Below are positions 1 through 12,151 of a DNA stretch of 64,000 nucleotides, piece after piece; positions within the stretch are counted from its first letter, which is position 1; each line of letters begins with the position of its first letter. The DNA is from Echinometra lucunter. Its lineage: Eukaryota; Echinodermata; Echinoidea; Camarodonta; Echinometridae. The translations under genes and the position numbers were made by a program. The notes beneath the pieces are model-generated. The model was not told where the DNA came from, did not search any database, and saw only the letters and a program-made list of their open reading frames with translations. Where the stretch lies: the NCBI GenBank assembly GCA_029962745.1, contig CM057160.1, positions 3,416,433-3,480,432 on the forward strand, in the 5' to 3' direction.

Positions 1-243
1 AAATCTTGGGACTGCTGACATAAATTTGGGTGACCCTGTGCCCCGGGCACCTGTTAATGCTAAGTTCTGACTATAGTAAAGTAAGGATCTCCGTCATAAA
101 TGACCTATGACAATAATCAGACAAGATTTTCAATGAAAGGTATGCTCTGTGATATGGTGTGTACATGTGAGTATTCCTGTGTGTAGTAGGGCAGCTCTAG
201 AGTGCACCTTCAATGAAAAATGATGTTATTGTTATTATACAGA

Positions 244-400
244 TAATGAATGTTTATGAGTGCAATGGACAGAATATTTCATGAGGTGAAAGATGAAATG
301 ATCCATTCAACGAGGCGCAGCCGCGTTGAATGGATCAATAATTTCATCTTTCACCAAATGAAATATTCTGTCCATTGCACGAATGAAAAAACATTCATTA
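244..400. repeat. Foldback element, arms about 68-75 bases
   Basis: The left arm (244-311) and right arm (324-400) are near-perfect reverse complements, meeting at a short GC-rich centre near 317. Both arms carry the same blocks in mirrored order (GTGCAATGGACAGAATATTT on the left, its complement on the right). No open reading frame lies inside. This is a non-autonomous foldback or MITE; the superfamily cannot be told from the sequence alone. It lies in an intron upstream of the first visible UBE2J1 exon. Confidence 0.75.
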
Positions 401-405
401 TTTGT

Positions 406-680
406 TTTATATGACACCTAAAAATAGATCAAATCGCAATAAATCAATAGCGCTATACGCTAGCGCGCTGTTCGTGGTGCACATTGCAAACGCAAGCGTT
501 TTACGTACGTAGTGTGCCGGGCTCTCGGCCAGCGTGCAATGGAGCAAATCGTATGGATCCAAAATTGCACGGTAAATGGAGCCACTTTTGCACGATTGAT
601 GACGTCATAGTGCAATGGGACAAATGATGAATATCAAACAACCAATCAAATGACAGGGATCTATCTAGGTGTCATATAAT
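406..680. repeat. MITE with ATATGACACCTA terminal inverted repeats
   Basis: The left end (407-432) and right end (656-679) are inverted copies of about 22 bases sharing ATATGACACCTA and ATAGATC. The interior is richer in GC, holds several GTGCAATGG/TTGCAC motifs and a TGACGTCA octamer near 600, and encodes nothing. It directly abuts the foldback at 244-400, so the two may be one composite insertion. Confidence 0.6.
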
Positions 681-707
681 GTAAAATATGATCTCTTATC
701 TTTTTAG

Positions 708-813
708 TTCGCACAGTACTCCTGGCCATCATAGGTTTCATGCCAACAAAGGGCGAGGGTGCTATAGGCTCATTAGACTACACACCTGATGAGAGAAAAG
801 TGCTTGCCAGAAA
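708..813 (+). CDS. UBE2J1: UBE2J1-like E2, exon just after the UBC core
   Basis: The exon opens after TTTTTAG and closes at a GTAAGA donor. It reads RTVLLAIIGFMPTKGEGAIG followed by SLDYTPDERKVLARK, the well-known stretch after the catalytic core in UBE2J1/Ubc6-type ubiquitin-conjugating enzymes, including the GFMPTKGEGAIGSLDY signature. It begins with two bases of a split codon and ends with two bases of a Lys codon completed by the next exon. The catalytic Cys exon must lie upstream of this window. Known role of the family: ER-membrane E2 for ER-associated degradation. Confidence 0.93.
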
Positions 814-1340
814 GTAAGAATGCTGTTCCTTTTATCTGAAAATAGTCTATGTGTGTACTTTTAGGGCAGAAGGAACTTGTGTATATATACCTGGGCTTTC
901 TCTACATAGGTTATGAATAATATTTATACAATTTATGCAAGGTTGATTATGTAGTACATAAGCATTGTTGCATGCTCTAAGATTTGGAATATCAATATTA
1001 CTGGAAAATTGACTCGGTGTTGCAGGAAAGCACATGGATGGCACACAGAAAAGAGTAAATGGGACCACACAAAAATGTGGCATGAATGTTTGTCCCAAAC
1101 ACTTAGACCATTTCTTCTCATGTTTTGAATATGAAGGCATGTGAGGACAATCCCTTTCAGGGGACTTTTCTTCCTTGATGTTCCTCCAAACTTAGCATTA
1201 ACAGAAAGGACATCACAATTTATTTTTCAACCTTTTCTACAACTTATGCTCCTTTCAAGTGAAGTAGAATATAGTTAATTATAGTAACTGCATTTTTGTG
1301 TGTATCTGATAAAGTTATTTTGATTATAATTTCTATGTAG

Positions 1341-1464
1341 ATCACAAGAGTGGAAGTGTGAGACTTGTGGAACACCAAACCGTACCATACTCCCTCCAGT
1401 TACAGCCAAGTCAGCAGCAATGCAGAAAGAAGCTGCAGAACTCGCTGCTCAGATTCAGTTCAAG
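1341..1464 (+). CDS. UBE2J1: UBE2J1-like E2, second visible exon
   Basis: Acceptor TTTCTATGTAG, donor AAG|GTATCG. The reading frame is continuous with the previous exon and gives SQEWKCETCGTPNRTILPPV and then TAKSAAMQKEAAELAAQIQFK. The WKCETCG pair of cysteines matches the short Cys pair that follows the UBC fold in UBE2J1 proteins. The exon ends in phase 0, which fits the next exon. The length and content are ordinary for the linker between the catalytic domain and the tail. Confidence 0.92.
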
Positions 1465-1992
1465 GTATCGGAATGGAAAATAAATGTAACTTAATCATCC
1501 TTGAGGGCATTGCTTTACATTAGATATGAAAGGGATGTGACACATAAATTTTCTGATATATGTATGGATTTAAATGTGCTGTGTGAGTTTACAAAAGGCA
1601 CGTTGAAGTTTACAGAAGGCATGTTGAAAATTTTGAAGGTGTGGAAAGAAATTGTTCTGATCATTGTATATAATTCCTTTTGGGTCAGCCCTCTAGTCAC
1701 AACGACACCAGGGTTATTTTTCCATTGTTTGAGTAATTTCCTTTCCAAAATGGATAGCAGTATCTTCCTCACTATGCTTTACTTCTTGTAAAGAATTTTA
1801 GGGCAGTTATTTTCTTTCCTGAGAGAGCAGGCAAAAAAAAAAAAAGGTGTAAATCAATTATTTTACTTGAACTACAATCAATTAGTACTCGATTCATTTT
1901 GTCAAATTTATTGTATGCACATACAATTCATCCCTTGTCATCGATGTCTTACTACCATCCATCATTGCCACCCTGTTATTGGATTTTTACAG

Positions 1993-2571
1993 AAAGAGGA
2001 GAAGAAGCCTTCAAGTACATCAGAATCATCACCACCCCCTCCAGGTCCAGCCAACAACCAAGTGCCTGCTCCCCTTCCACCAAACCCCTTTAATATGATG
2101 AACCCCCCGATGGGAACGGGTCCAGTGCAGCCCCCTTTTATGCCTCTACCACCAAACTTTATGATGCCAGGTCAGGTGCCATTTGGTATGGCCAACCAAA
2201 ATCAACCGACACCTCCACAGCCATCGGAAGTCGGAAATGCCCAGCCTCAGGTGGCGGCAGAGACAAACAGCACCGAACCATCAGGGGGTAATCAGACGTC
2301 ACCTTCACCACCTGTGAGCCAATTATCAGCTACTAGTAACAGTTCAAATAACGAGGGGGTGAGACAGAGAACTAATGTACCCACCACTAGGTCTGATTCA
2401 TCTCCCCCTTCTAACCAACAAAGCTCGAGTAGACGGAGCCCTCCTCCATCGGAGGAAAGAGGACTTCAAGGGATAATGTGCCCCATTCTAACAATGAGCA
2501 TCTTCAGTTTCATCATTATCATTCTCATCTTCCGAAGGTTATACATCACATATGCCTACAAGTTCTCATGA
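1993..2571 (+). CDS. UBE2J1: UBE2J1-like E2, last coding exon with tail anchor
   Basis: The exon starts after TTTTTACAG with KEEKKPSSTSES and runs to a TGA at 2569-2571. The first 150 or so residues are low complexity: Pro/Asn/Met-rich (PPPPGPANNQ, PFNMMNPPMG) and then Ser/Pro-rich, so probably disordered. The last 30 residues hold one hydrophobic segment, CPILTMSIFSFIIIILIF, followed by RRLYITYAYKFS and the stop. That is the expected C-terminal tail anchor that places UBE2J1 in the ER membrane with the catalytic domain in the cytosol. The Pro/Met-rich linker is longer than I would expect in vertebrates. Identity is secure from the three exons together. Confidence 0.92.
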   Translation, partial: KEEKKPSSTSESSPPPPGPANNQVPAPLPPNPFNMMNPPMGTGPVQPPFMPLPPNFMMPGQVPFGMANQNQPTPPQPSEVGNAQPQVAAETNSTEPSGGNQTSPSPPVSQLSATSNSSNNEGVRQRTNVPTTRSDSSPPSNQQSSSRRSPPPSEERGLQGIMCPILTMSIFSFIIIILIFRRLYITYAYKFS

Positions 2572-2969
2572 TGATGATACCTTGTTGATCCAGGAAGACT
2601 GCAAGTTACAACATTTTTGCACTTTGATCTGGTATAATGGAAAAAAAGCAATTTTTAGCACTACAAGAACTTCGAAAGCCCACTTGAAAGTGATCCATTT
2701 TCACCAGAATAAGATAATTTCTTAACATCGTGTGAAAATTAAAACTCTAACAGCCTATGTACCTATAAAGGATTACCAGTAGATGACACGAGGGGAAAAA
2801 AATATGATTTGATATCAAAACGTTTGCTTGCATATTGCGATGATTATTAGTTTAGTCAAAAGTGACTTTCCACTATATATAGAATGTATTTAAAATGGCA
2901 ATATCCACAAACACAAATAATATTTTCAGGCAATATTTTGAATCTAGTCCACTGGCATGTGACCACAAA

Positions 2970-2975
2970 AATAAA
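2970..2975 (+). promoter_or_regulatory. Candidate polyadenylation signal for the UBE2J1-like gene
   Basis: An AATAAA hexamer lies about 400 bases after the stop codon. It is the first perfect hexamer I see downstream on this strand. AT-rich DNA makes chance hexamers common, so this is only a candidate. Confidence 0.35.
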
Positions 2976-3420
2976 GAGTGAAATATATCTCGGTGATTGG
3001 TTCCCTTGTATCTTCAAATGGCCTTCTTTTTGGAAATCAAATACCATTTTGAAATCCAATCTAACTCTATATGAAAACTGTATTATTCATACATCTGTCC
3101 TTCCCTATTTATATTAATGGTTAGTGAATATTTGTGTAGTACCAAGCTTACAAAGTCCGATTATTTATTTTCTTTACAAAGTCTTTCCAGTTATCCAACA
3201 GGTCTAATATTTTTTTAATTTCTATTTTTTATTTGTTGTTCATGTGGTCTTATTATTCGTTTTCTAATATCCAATATATAGTCTTGTTATCACTTGGTCT
3301 AATGACCGGACTACTGCCATTCCTTCCAAGGAAGATTCAATCCAATATTCTGTTCTTGTGGCCCTTTCCAGCCGTGCATTGTAAGATCAAATGGATACAA
3401 GACCAAAGAAATTATACACA

Positions 3421-3678
3421 CTATGAACATGACAGACAAAGAAAGCGGACAAAATAAACAACCCCTCATTTTACCCTTCACAGTGGTTCTGGTAGTCAAA
3501 AGAACATCTCTTCACTGCTAAAATATGTGGAACAGGTGTCACGTGCATATTCACCTGGAACTACATGATTAAACATAATAGCTGTGAAGGGATGTGCTTT
3601 TGACTACCAGAACCATTGTGAAAGGTAGAAAGAGAGGTTGTTTATTTTGTCCGCTTTCTTCGTCCGCCATGTTCATAG
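3421..3678. repeat. Foldback element, arms about 98 bases
   Basis: The left arm at 3421-3518 and right arm at 3580-3678 are reverse complements with few mismatches (CTATGAACATG near the left end, CATGTTCATAG at the right end; GTGGTTCTGGTAGTCAAAAG pairs with its complement in the right arm). About 60 bases form the loop. It has no coding capacity and would make a stable RNA hairpin if it lies in the 3' untranslated region of the UBE2J1-like transcript. Confidence 0.8.
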
Positions 3679-4330
3679 TGATAATGGTACTAAATGAATA
3701 TTATATGAAACTACAAGTTCACCCAAATAGGTATTAACCTAGGGAATCATTAGAGAAGTTGACAAGTCGATAAAGTGAATATTAGACAAATTGATAATTA
3801 GGCCACATGGAAAGAAGATAAACTAAATGTACATGACATGAAATAATTATAATTAGAACAGTGATAATATATAACATTTATATAACACTTAACACATATT
3901 GTTTCTAAGTGCTGGAATGTGATGAGGTACAGTAGTGTGGCCTGGATGTTGGGCTAAGTGACTTTTTTTTTGCGGAACAGTAATTTTCCACTTTTGATAT
4001 TGAAAGCGGGGTTACCAAATAGCAAGTTTATGATCAACTTAGTTCTAGTTCATTCCTAAGTAGGTTACCTATCCTCAGTTAATTTCGTGTCATCCCCCAG
4101 AAAGGACTTGGTGCTGTAGCTCGCCCCCCCCCCCAAAAAAAAAAAACAACAGCCAAACAAACATCTACACACCCTTGGATCTACTTCAATATACCCACAT
4201 AAATCACTTTGCTAAACCATATGTTAGTTACATGTAAGGCTGCAGTTTTCAATATGGTAATATCATTCTTGTGCATTTTGAAAGTGTCTTGTGAAGAAGA
4301 AAAACAATTGATTATGAAAGAAGGGATGAT

Positions 4331-4472
4331 CCTGGGGAGCGTTTCATGAAAGGACTTGTCGGATGTTTTATCCGACAAAGTCTGTTTTATCCGACAGTTG
4401 CCATAGTAACGATGCTTCTCAGCCAATCAAAATCAAGGAAAGACAACAAATGTTGATGAAATGCCCCCCAGG
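4331..4472. repeat. MITE with GGGGAGCGTTTCATGA ends, copy 1
   Basis: The ends CTGGGGAGCGTTTCATGA and TGATGAAATGCCCCCCAG are imperfect inverted repeats. Inside is GTCGGAT(G)TTTTATCCGACA, itself a small hairpin, then TTGCCATAGTAACGATGCTT. A second copy lies in the opposite orientation at 36423-36573. Confidence 0.75.
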
Positions 4473-5523
4473 TATACAACTTTGTTATATTATTCTGCTA
4501 ACCCTTTGAGGATTGTGATATATGATGTATTAAAGCTGAATTGTAACTGAGATTGAGGACATCTATCATTTACAGAATTAGATGAGATTTCCAGATAAAT
4601 TTCTGAAGGCTGAGCACACTTTCAGCTAATATAAACCAATGGAAAAGATCCAGAGGTTTAAAGACATTGGTTAACATTGTTATGATTTTTAAAAATCTCA
4701 TTTGTTACTTAAAAATGGGATAAACATTAGGGTTATAGTGTAAAAATACCAGTCTGAAAGTTTCAGAGTATAATATCCACGGGAAGTAGTTTTTGAATAT
4801 TAGAAATGTGAACCAATGTTTGAAAAATATACGAGGGTCGGTTGCACAGACCAAACATAAGGAGTGCGCATGCGCGCTTGACTCAACTGTGTGTATTGAT
4901 GTATCACGCGGCGGAAGGCAGGTAACAGTATTTTTGAATTCGTGCAAACGGTCCTCTTAGTTCAGTGTCTCTCGAGACGAAAGCAAATAAAATCGCAGTT
5001 TGCGTCTAACTTACAGCTTTTCCTTCCAAATTATGGTTGGTTTCAGGGGTTTTGAGTACAAATACAGGTACTCATACACATGTTTCATCTTAGTTTGATT
5101 TTTTTTTTTAAAGCTGCTCACAAAGTTAGCCAATGCCTTTAATGTGCATCATGAGTTATTTCTTGTAAGGCAAAGTGTAGGAAATGGTGTATTCAAATCT
5201 TCCAACTTTCCCTGTAAGCTGATCACTTATTTTTGTCCTTTTTCTTTCTCTCTCTCCCTCTCTCTCGTTCTTTCTCCCTGAATTGTTCACCAAAAGTACT
5301 TGGCAGTCTTCCAAATGCTCATTCTTAAAGGGAAATATTGTAAGAAAGTAATATATTGTATGAAATGGTTGTTTTATTATGTAATTGAAATTGTATATAA
5401 GAGCATTATTTTGTTTCATTTGCCATTCCAATTATATGGATATTACAGATAGCATAGAAAAGTTGACTACTTTTGTTGCATGATTATTTTTGTGTATTTG
5501 TTTGAGTTCGTTGTGAATTCAGT

Positions 5524-5671
5524 ATACAGTGGAAACATTGTTATAAAGAGATCTGATATAACAAGGTAATGTTCCAGTCCCAGCTCTTTATATTTTATTG
5601 TTTTTTAACCCTGCTATAACAAGGTAATTTTGATGGTCCCAAGGATGTCATTATACCGAGTTTCCATTGTA
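5524..5671. repeat. Short Tigger/pogo-like MITE
   Basis: TACAGTGGAAAC at the left and GTTTCCATTGTA at the right form terminal inverted repeats, with two internal ATAACAAGGTAAT copies. The CAGTGGAAACxxxGTTATA type of end is known from pogo/Tigger (Tc1/mariner superfamily) elements, which insert at TA. There is no transposase, so the element is non-autonomous. Classification rests on the end sequence only. Confidence 0.6.
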
Positions 5672-5901
5672 TTTTTTTTTTTTAACTGATTTTAGGCAGA
5701 AGACTGTATTGAATCATTATGCTTTTAATGGCCCAAGCGTACTCTCCTACCACCCAACTACAAGACTTTGGAAGAAGTTTCAAGAAAATATAAAGACTTC
5801 AAATATATCAGAAATAATATGAGAAAAGACACTGATGTAATACTCTATGACAGGACTAACAATGAGGTCAAATTCACACATTTCAGTCTGATTCATACAA
5901 G

Positions 5902-5907
5902 TTTATT
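5902..5907 (-). promoter_or_regulatory. Possible polyadenylation signal on the minus strand
   Basis: AATAAA on the minus strand. It could close the transcript whose stop codon is at 9707-9709, giving a 3.8-kb 3' untranslated region, but several repeats lie in between and a shorter end is equally possible. Confidence 0.2.
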
Positions 5908-6656
5908 TCATCATAAATAAGGTGGTGTAGACTGGCAGGATTGATTCGTACATTGCAATGCTTAGATACAATGTAACAGGTAATTACGACACACAACATC
6001 ACAAAGACAAAAGAAACACAGAATGCTCGCGAAGAAGCAAATTTCTGATACTGAATGACTCCTGGGAGCAGGGGGGGGGGGGGGAAGGGGGTACTCAGAT
6101 TTGGTTCAGACAGGGTTGTGTGGCTGTAGTCCATACCTGTACCCATTTTTAAAGGTCAGTGGCAGAAAAGGGTGCTCATTATTAGAGATTTTCATTCAAA
6201 AAGTGACTAATTTTGAAGGTTTTGTCAAATTCGGGCGCATGTTCAACGATTTTGTTGCAAAAAAGCGACCCATCAGAGCTGCACATCCCCGTATACCATA
6301 TTAGGTGAATATCCCCCCCCCCCCAAAAAAAAAAAAAAAAAACGAAAAAAGAAAAAAACATTTGTAAAAGGTACCTCGAGTATCTGGAACTGCAGCTGAT
6401 ATGCTCACAGATCACAAACAAAATTTTAATTTGAGCGTACAATCAGCAGCTAACATACGCATTAACAAATCTCAGACTAATGAATAGTTGTTACTTTATA
6501 CAAGAGAACACTACATATTGAAACAGGGATACCAAATGTGTCTAATTCTCTTACTCGCTTCTAGTCCTCTGATCCCATTATATCCCATAGATTCTGGAAA
6601 GAAATTACTTATGATTTCAGTTTTAGACAATCACTAAAATACACAAAAAGACAATG

Positions 6657-6874
6657 GCCGGAATTCACATAAGAGGTTTAAACAATGGGGTGGTTTAACC
6701 CTGGTTTAAACCACTCTAAGCGCACTGAAATAAGAATAAAAGGACACATATTGGACATGCACATGCCAAAGAAACAGATAATTGGACCGGTTTCTACGCG
6801 CATGTATGCATAAATAAACCAGAAGGGGGTTTAAACCAAAAGGGTGGTTTAAACCTCTTTTGTGAATTTGGGGC
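6657..6874. repeat. MITE with GAATTCACATAAGAGGTTTAAAC ends
   Basis: The left end reads AATTCACATAAGAGGTTTAA and the right end is its near complement. Internal GGTTTAAACC palindromes repeat several times on both sides. There is no open reading frame. Confidence 0.75.
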
Positions 6875-7916
6875 AATATCTTCCTAAAATTATATCATTT
6901 ATCATCTTTTGATAACTTTCTGAAAATTATCAACTGTAAAAATACTACAATCAAACATACAGGTGTCCACTGTAAATTAAACAATAATAATGCTGAAAGC
7001 ACTCTCCATATCACACATAACAAGGTGAATATATATTGCTTCATGAAAAGGAATGAATGTTCTGAAAAGATTTAATACTACCACTACCAGTATTCTGTCA
7101 GGTATCCCAGTCATTCACTTATTTTCTTCTACAGGCTAAAATATCCAGTCCATCTTACTCTGGTAATTTAAGATTTTTTTTTTTTATATTTTTTTTTAAA
7201 TAAGATCGCACAGTTGCTTTTAGGCTGGATGGATACCAGTGCATATCAGCAGAGCAATGTACACTCTGTAATGAAAGTGCATGCATGTTGGAGCACCCTG
7301 AGTGTCACAATGTAATGGACCTGAGCAGTGAGCACTCTACAAAAAGCCACGAATATAATCATTATTACTAGGTCTTAATATTGTACAGAGGTCCCATGAA
7401 CTGTACCTGACATCAAGCTCTCTTTTAGCATATGACATCGAACAAAGTACTTTTGAAAAAAAATGTAACAAGCAAATATAATAAAACCACATCCAGAAAA
7501 AAAAAAAAACAGGCTCTACCAGATGCCATTTCCCTGCAGAAGATACATGTAATCATACTTAGACAAAAATGAGATATATATATCATTATTATCTATATAG
7601 GGCATTTTAGCGGCGCATTAAAAACACATATTTCATGTCTGCATGATTTGTCTATGCAATATCAGAGCATATTGTATAAAACGCCAAATTCCCCATATGC
7701 TCATGTACAAATTTGCCGTGCAATAAAACAAACATGCGCAATCAGGATTACAATGCGGGGATACGCAATACACGCAATGCACAAACGACACTTTGATGAC
7801 GTCATAAAGAGGTAAGTCAAACTTGTGTGATCAAAATAAATGTACGATGGGGGCCCTTTTTAGTTGCTGGAATGAAATTTATTGAATTTTAAATCCCTTT
7901 CCTGTTGGGTATAGAT

Positions 7917-8055
7917 AATAATAATTATATTGGATGGCTTTATTTCATGGAATACCAGGAATATTCCACTCGTTAGGGCCAATATTGCACGAATCAAATT
8001 CGTGGAATATTCTCTGGTATCCCATTCAGAGCCATCCAATATAATATAATTATCA
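7917..8055. repeat. Foldback MITE, arms about 60 bases
   Basis: AATAATTATATTGGATGGCT at the left pairs with the AGCCATCCAATATAATATAATT-type right end, and GGAATACCAGGAATATTCCAC pairs with GTGGAATATTCTCTGGTATCC. The centre is near 7985. It is non-coding. Confidence 0.75.
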
Positions 8056-8578
8056 AGGTGACTTTGTATTGCCTTTAACATGACAAACAATAATAACAGC
8101 AACTTCTCTACAAGTAATGATGTAATCTCAGAATTTTGAGTTATAATCGTTATAGTCACCTTTTGTGTAAAGCATATATCTGGAACAATGTCCATACAGT
8201 ATGCACTCCCAGAGGGCTTTAGAAAAATTTTCACTTTCAGCTCGAAAAGAGCTCCCACAATACAGAATGTTAAGAAATGTTTACATGTATATATTCTTGA
8301 ATTCTCCTGTCACTTCCAAATAGATATCCAATATATCATGAGCAGTAAATGCACATGAACATCTTGCTAAATCATGCCATGGCTAGCAATGAATCCATAG
8401 TCACATGACCTACCCATTCAGTCCCTTACTACTTACACCTCTTCAGCCTCTTTTACAAGTGCAAGAGTAAACCACACTTTTCAGAGCATACTGTGCATCA
8501 CATTTGTACAGTTGTATACCTTTGCTGAGTACAGTTCCTTTTTTCATCACTAGTTGCTACTGACATGCACACCAAACC

Positions 8579-8962
8579 CCGGGGGGCCACTCTATGTACA
8601 ACACTGTAACCATGCGCGTGCACAAAAACGCGGAATAAGGGGTGTTTTTTCAGGCAAAGCACGGATCCGCGCGGATCCGCGATAAGGGTATCAAAAATCG
8701 ACGATATGAGAGAAAAAGGGGGTCTTTTCAGCGCTAAATCCGCGCTAAGGGTCATTTTTTGCATAATTTGAAGTATGCGTGGAGAGAAAAATCCTAGTTA
8801 AGGGTATACGTGGAGAGAAAAATCCTAGTTAAGGGTATGCTGGAGAGAAAAAATCCTAGTTAAGGGTAGCTTTTTTGAGCTCCGCGAATCCTAGTTAAGG
8901 GTACTTTTTGAAAGGGTGTGCACGAGCATGGTTACAGTGTTGTACATAGAGTGGCCCCCCCA
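8579..8962. repeat. Non-autonomous element with 44-base ends and a tandem core
   Basis: The ends 8581-8625 and 8919-8961 are almost perfect inverted repeats (GGGGGCCACTCTATGTACAA, then CACTGTAACCATGCG). The middle holds three tandem copies of a unit ending in AATCCTAGTTAAGGGTA (8765-8867) and a fourth partial copy near 8890. The end shares the CACTCTAT...GTAACCATG order with the element at 15851-16226, suggesting one family. It has no coding capacity. Confidence 0.8.
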
Positions 8963-9706
8963 GGCACCAAACAGTGAGAAAGGACAAAGGATTGAGGGGA
9001 GGGCAGAGTATTGTAAGTGAACAATACTCTGCCCCCCCCCAATCCACTGTTTCTCTCACACCGTTGCAGTGCCACTGGTTATTCTGTACATGCATTAAGT
9101 GAACGCGATGGTTTACCTTATCAGAATATGAAAGAGCTTTAAGAATTAACATTTTTTAAAGGCATGTGAGAGGAAAGAGAAAGGTCAAGGGTTACAAATC
9201 ATCACATAAGGCCTGTTCAGACATGAGGAGACAAACTGATTTTAAAAAAAAAAAAAAATCACAACAAAATGTAATGAGATAGATATTATGCGCATTAACC
9301 CATTGAGCACAATTTGATTTCAGTATAACAAGGATTTTCCAAAGACCCCAGCCCAAGTTATTTCAAGCTTTGTGTTCAATCGGTTACTAAAACACATATC
9401 TGCTGGATTAAACAATGACAGGTTCCTGAGGCTGGAGGGAAAACAAAATCTAAGTTTGGACTCCCAAATATTTAAAATTTTAAGATATGGCTCATGCATA
9501 CCAACCCTGAAGTTTCATTCCAGCCCTTGCAAGAAATAAAGTTAGTAAGGAATCCAGCATATCGGTATACTTCAACAAATAGATTATGTCTAGGGGCCAG
9601 TGAGTGCTCCATCCCCCTACCTCCCCTTCCCATTGCCTCTAACCATTCATCATGGAGGCAGCTTACCACATGTTGTGTGAACAGGGCTTAAAACACAGCA
9701 TAATGA

Positions 9707-9851
9707 TTAATTGGTAGATTTGGCAAACTCTTGAGATGCTGAGAGCAGCTTATTGCGATAATCATACAGGCTCTGCCAGTTCCCCCTACTGCTATTCAGC
9801 TGATTGTTTTTGGCATGCTCGTAGGTGAACTTGGGTGTCTTCAGCTCATAC
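9707..9851 (-). CDS. Unrecognised gene, last coding exon
   Basis: On the minus strand an AAATACAG acceptor opens an exon that completes a split Trp codon and reads YELKTPKFTYEHAKNNQLNS, then SRGNWQSLYDYRNKLLSASQ and EFAKSTN before TAA. Joined to the previous exon this gives GPVPKWYELKTPKFTYEHAK, which looks like a conserved C-terminal motif rather than random coding. I do not recognise the family. The splice phase (2 to 2) is consistent across the junction. Confidence 0.7.
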
Positions 9852-9898
9852 CTGTATTTGAAAACAAAGTGGATATCAAGTACAGAACTTTTAATACA

Positions 9899-10036
9899 GC
9901 TTCTTGATTCAAATCCACCTTACCATTGGACTTAATTTTACCCCTGCCCTACCCTTATAAAAAAAAAAGCTTCTTGATTCAAATCCACCTTACCCTTGGA
10001 CTTAATTTTACCCCCGCCCTACCCTTATAAAAAAAA
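9899..10036. repeat. Tandem duplication, two units of about 70 bases
   Basis: GCTTCTTGATTCAAATCCAC and the following 50 bases, ending in CCCTACCCTTATAAAAAAAA, occur twice head to tail with two or three differences. The duplication looks recent. It lies inside the intron of the minus-strand gene, just upstream of its last exon. Confidence 0.85.
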
Positions 10037-10194
10037 GATGACACCCATAGTACAAACATGGTCATTTGATGGTATATGTTCAAATTACCATCAAATTACC
10101 ATGGTTGTACCATGGTTATGTGGTACTTTCTTGCTATTAATGGAACATGAGCTACAGAAGAATACCAACGAAGAATAGAAAATTCAAGAGAAAC

Positions 10195-10590
10195 AGCCAA
10201 TAATCATTATTATTTTGTTTGGCGTGACCTGTGCCTGGGAGGCGAAAAGCGAACTGAATCGCTGTAACCCACGGGCCTCTCCTCCCGATATAACTGACTG
10301 GGGGTGTGCAAGTGGTGGACCACTACAGGTGATTCCCCCTACTCTTATACGAATAGTGCAGTGGGTTCTTAACATGCAAAGGTGGTGAATCCTCCACACA
10401 GGGCCTCCATTTAACATCCTATCCGAGGGACGGGGTGTTTTTCCACTGTAACACTGCCTGCATCTATGAAACAGGGGATGGGCACATTAATACACAACGT
10501 CGGCCTCAGTCATCCGCCTGGGTTGGACTCGAACGTATGATCTTTGGTTCGACAGGCAGATGCTTTACCGACTGAGTCAACTCGTTCCCT
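10195..10590 (-). mobile_element. tRNA-derived SINE-like element
   Basis: On the minus strand, 10590-10518 has the order of a tRNA head: GGGAACGAG, an A-box-like TTGACTCAGTCGGT, and a B-box CGTTCGAGTCCAACC. The acceptor stem does not pair well, so it is not a working tRNA. A non-tRNA body continues to about 10195. This is the structure of a tRNA-derived SINE; such SINEs are known in sea urchins. The downstream border is approximate. Confidence 0.6.
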
Positions 10591-11507
10591 CCAATAATAT
10601 GTAATGATACATAACAAAACATATACATACACCCAGTGGTAATCCGAGATTATCAGCTGGTACGTCTTTTTCTTTTTCTTTTTTTTTTTTAAATTGTTAA
10701 TATAAAATTAATTCCTTGGTAGGAAATACTGGAATAACTGGGTAGTATTATTTCTCATTACCAATGATGGTACAGTACAAATTGTGAGGAACACACATCC
10801 AATGAATCAAAAGCAGTTTTCGAGACCAGAATTTTGCATTTCATGAAAATAAGGGGAAAACAACATGCCATTCCATAATCACAGTGCCTTCACCTTTGGA
10901 TGCATACACTCCAATAATGCTTTAGTCGTACACTTAATCATTGCTCTTTGTATTTAGTATAACAATTTCAATAAACATATATTTGTGGATTTCTTTTTTT
11001 CTTGGGGGGTGGGGTTGTTTTTGTTTTCTCTTTGATAATTCAATATGTATGTTCTATTTACAGAGAAGGCTTGGTTCGTAGAAAGGGTTTACAGTTCACC
11101 ATGTGGTAAGTCCTAAAGGACTATAGATAAAGTGGATAGAGATAGAGGTGAAATAGAGAGGCGAGAAAGCAGGAAAGTTGGAGGGTAGAGTATCTTTCTG
11201 AAAACTGGGTGAAGTCCTAAAAAGGACTGTAAACCAGAAGAGGTGGGAGGATTGAGTTGGTGAAGAGATGAGGAGGCTTGAGTTGGCGAGAGGTAAGAAG
11301 ACTTGAGGCGGGCGGAGAAGGAGAGAAGACTCGACGTTCCGGGCAGCTTGACGTCCGTCTTCAGAAGTGAAGACGGACAAGGCTTGGGTCTGGTATTATA
11401 AAAGCTTTTGTCCTAGAAATTGGATACATGTAAGATCTACACGCTATAGGACCAATGAGACGAATAACAACAATAGCAAAAAAAAAATCATATGTGGTGA
11501 CTCTTAC

Positions 11508-11665
11508 CACTTTGGCACTGGACCTCTGATACGCTCCAGCTCCTCCTGCCTCTTTGTCTCCAGGATTCTCTGCTCCTCTATCCTAAGGCGCTCCATGCGC
11601 AGCTTTGCTAGTTCGTATTCAAAGGGAGATGCGACTACCCTCTCATCCATAAACTCCTGAGATGC
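11508..11665 (-). CDS. Unrecognised gene, charged helical exon
   Basis: Acceptor AATTATTCCAG, donor GTG|GTAAGAG, phase 0 to 2. The exon reads ASQEFMDERVVASPFEYELA, then KLRMERLRIEEQRILETKRQ, then EELERIRGPVPKW. The middle is a strongly charged Glu/Arg/Leu helix, probably coiled coil, closing on a Pro/Trp segment that continues into the last exon. The frame runs cleanly from the upstream exon (YNYLK|ASQEF). Function unknown; a cytoskeletal or scaffold role is only a guess from composition. Confidence 0.8.
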
Positions 11666-12151
11666 CTGGAATAATTAAGAACAGAATAATAAGGTTCAGT
11701 CACTCTACTTTAAACAGAATATTTGGTTAAATATATGTAAGGTCATTATTTTGAAAATAGCATAAAACCATAGAATACATGTACATACAGAGCAACTTCT
11801 TTCCTCCTAACTTCTACATGACAGTATTTTTTTTTCCTCTATGATAGCGCATCTCAGTTCGCTCCTTCCATTTATACACTTTTTACACATAAAATGATGC
11901 TTCAAAGCCCAAATGCCTTCTTAATTAGAAATCAATTGTTCAATAGGCCATTTCTTGACAACACACTTGTCCTTGCCTGTTGATCTGTCCACACAGTCTA
12001 ACAAAGTTTGATGGAGATTTTTTTTTACAAGTTACCTTTCCTCAATAGATAATTGTTACCATATAATATAAATATGGTGAAAATGCAATGTCCTTCATTA
12101 TCAACAAATGTGCCTTCTTACTTGAAATAACCTTGCTTGAAAGAAGATTAC

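Noticed and set aside
10518..10590. Minus-strand tRNA gene
   Set aside because: A- and B-box words are present, but the acceptor stem and anticodon stem do not pair well; a SINE head fits better.
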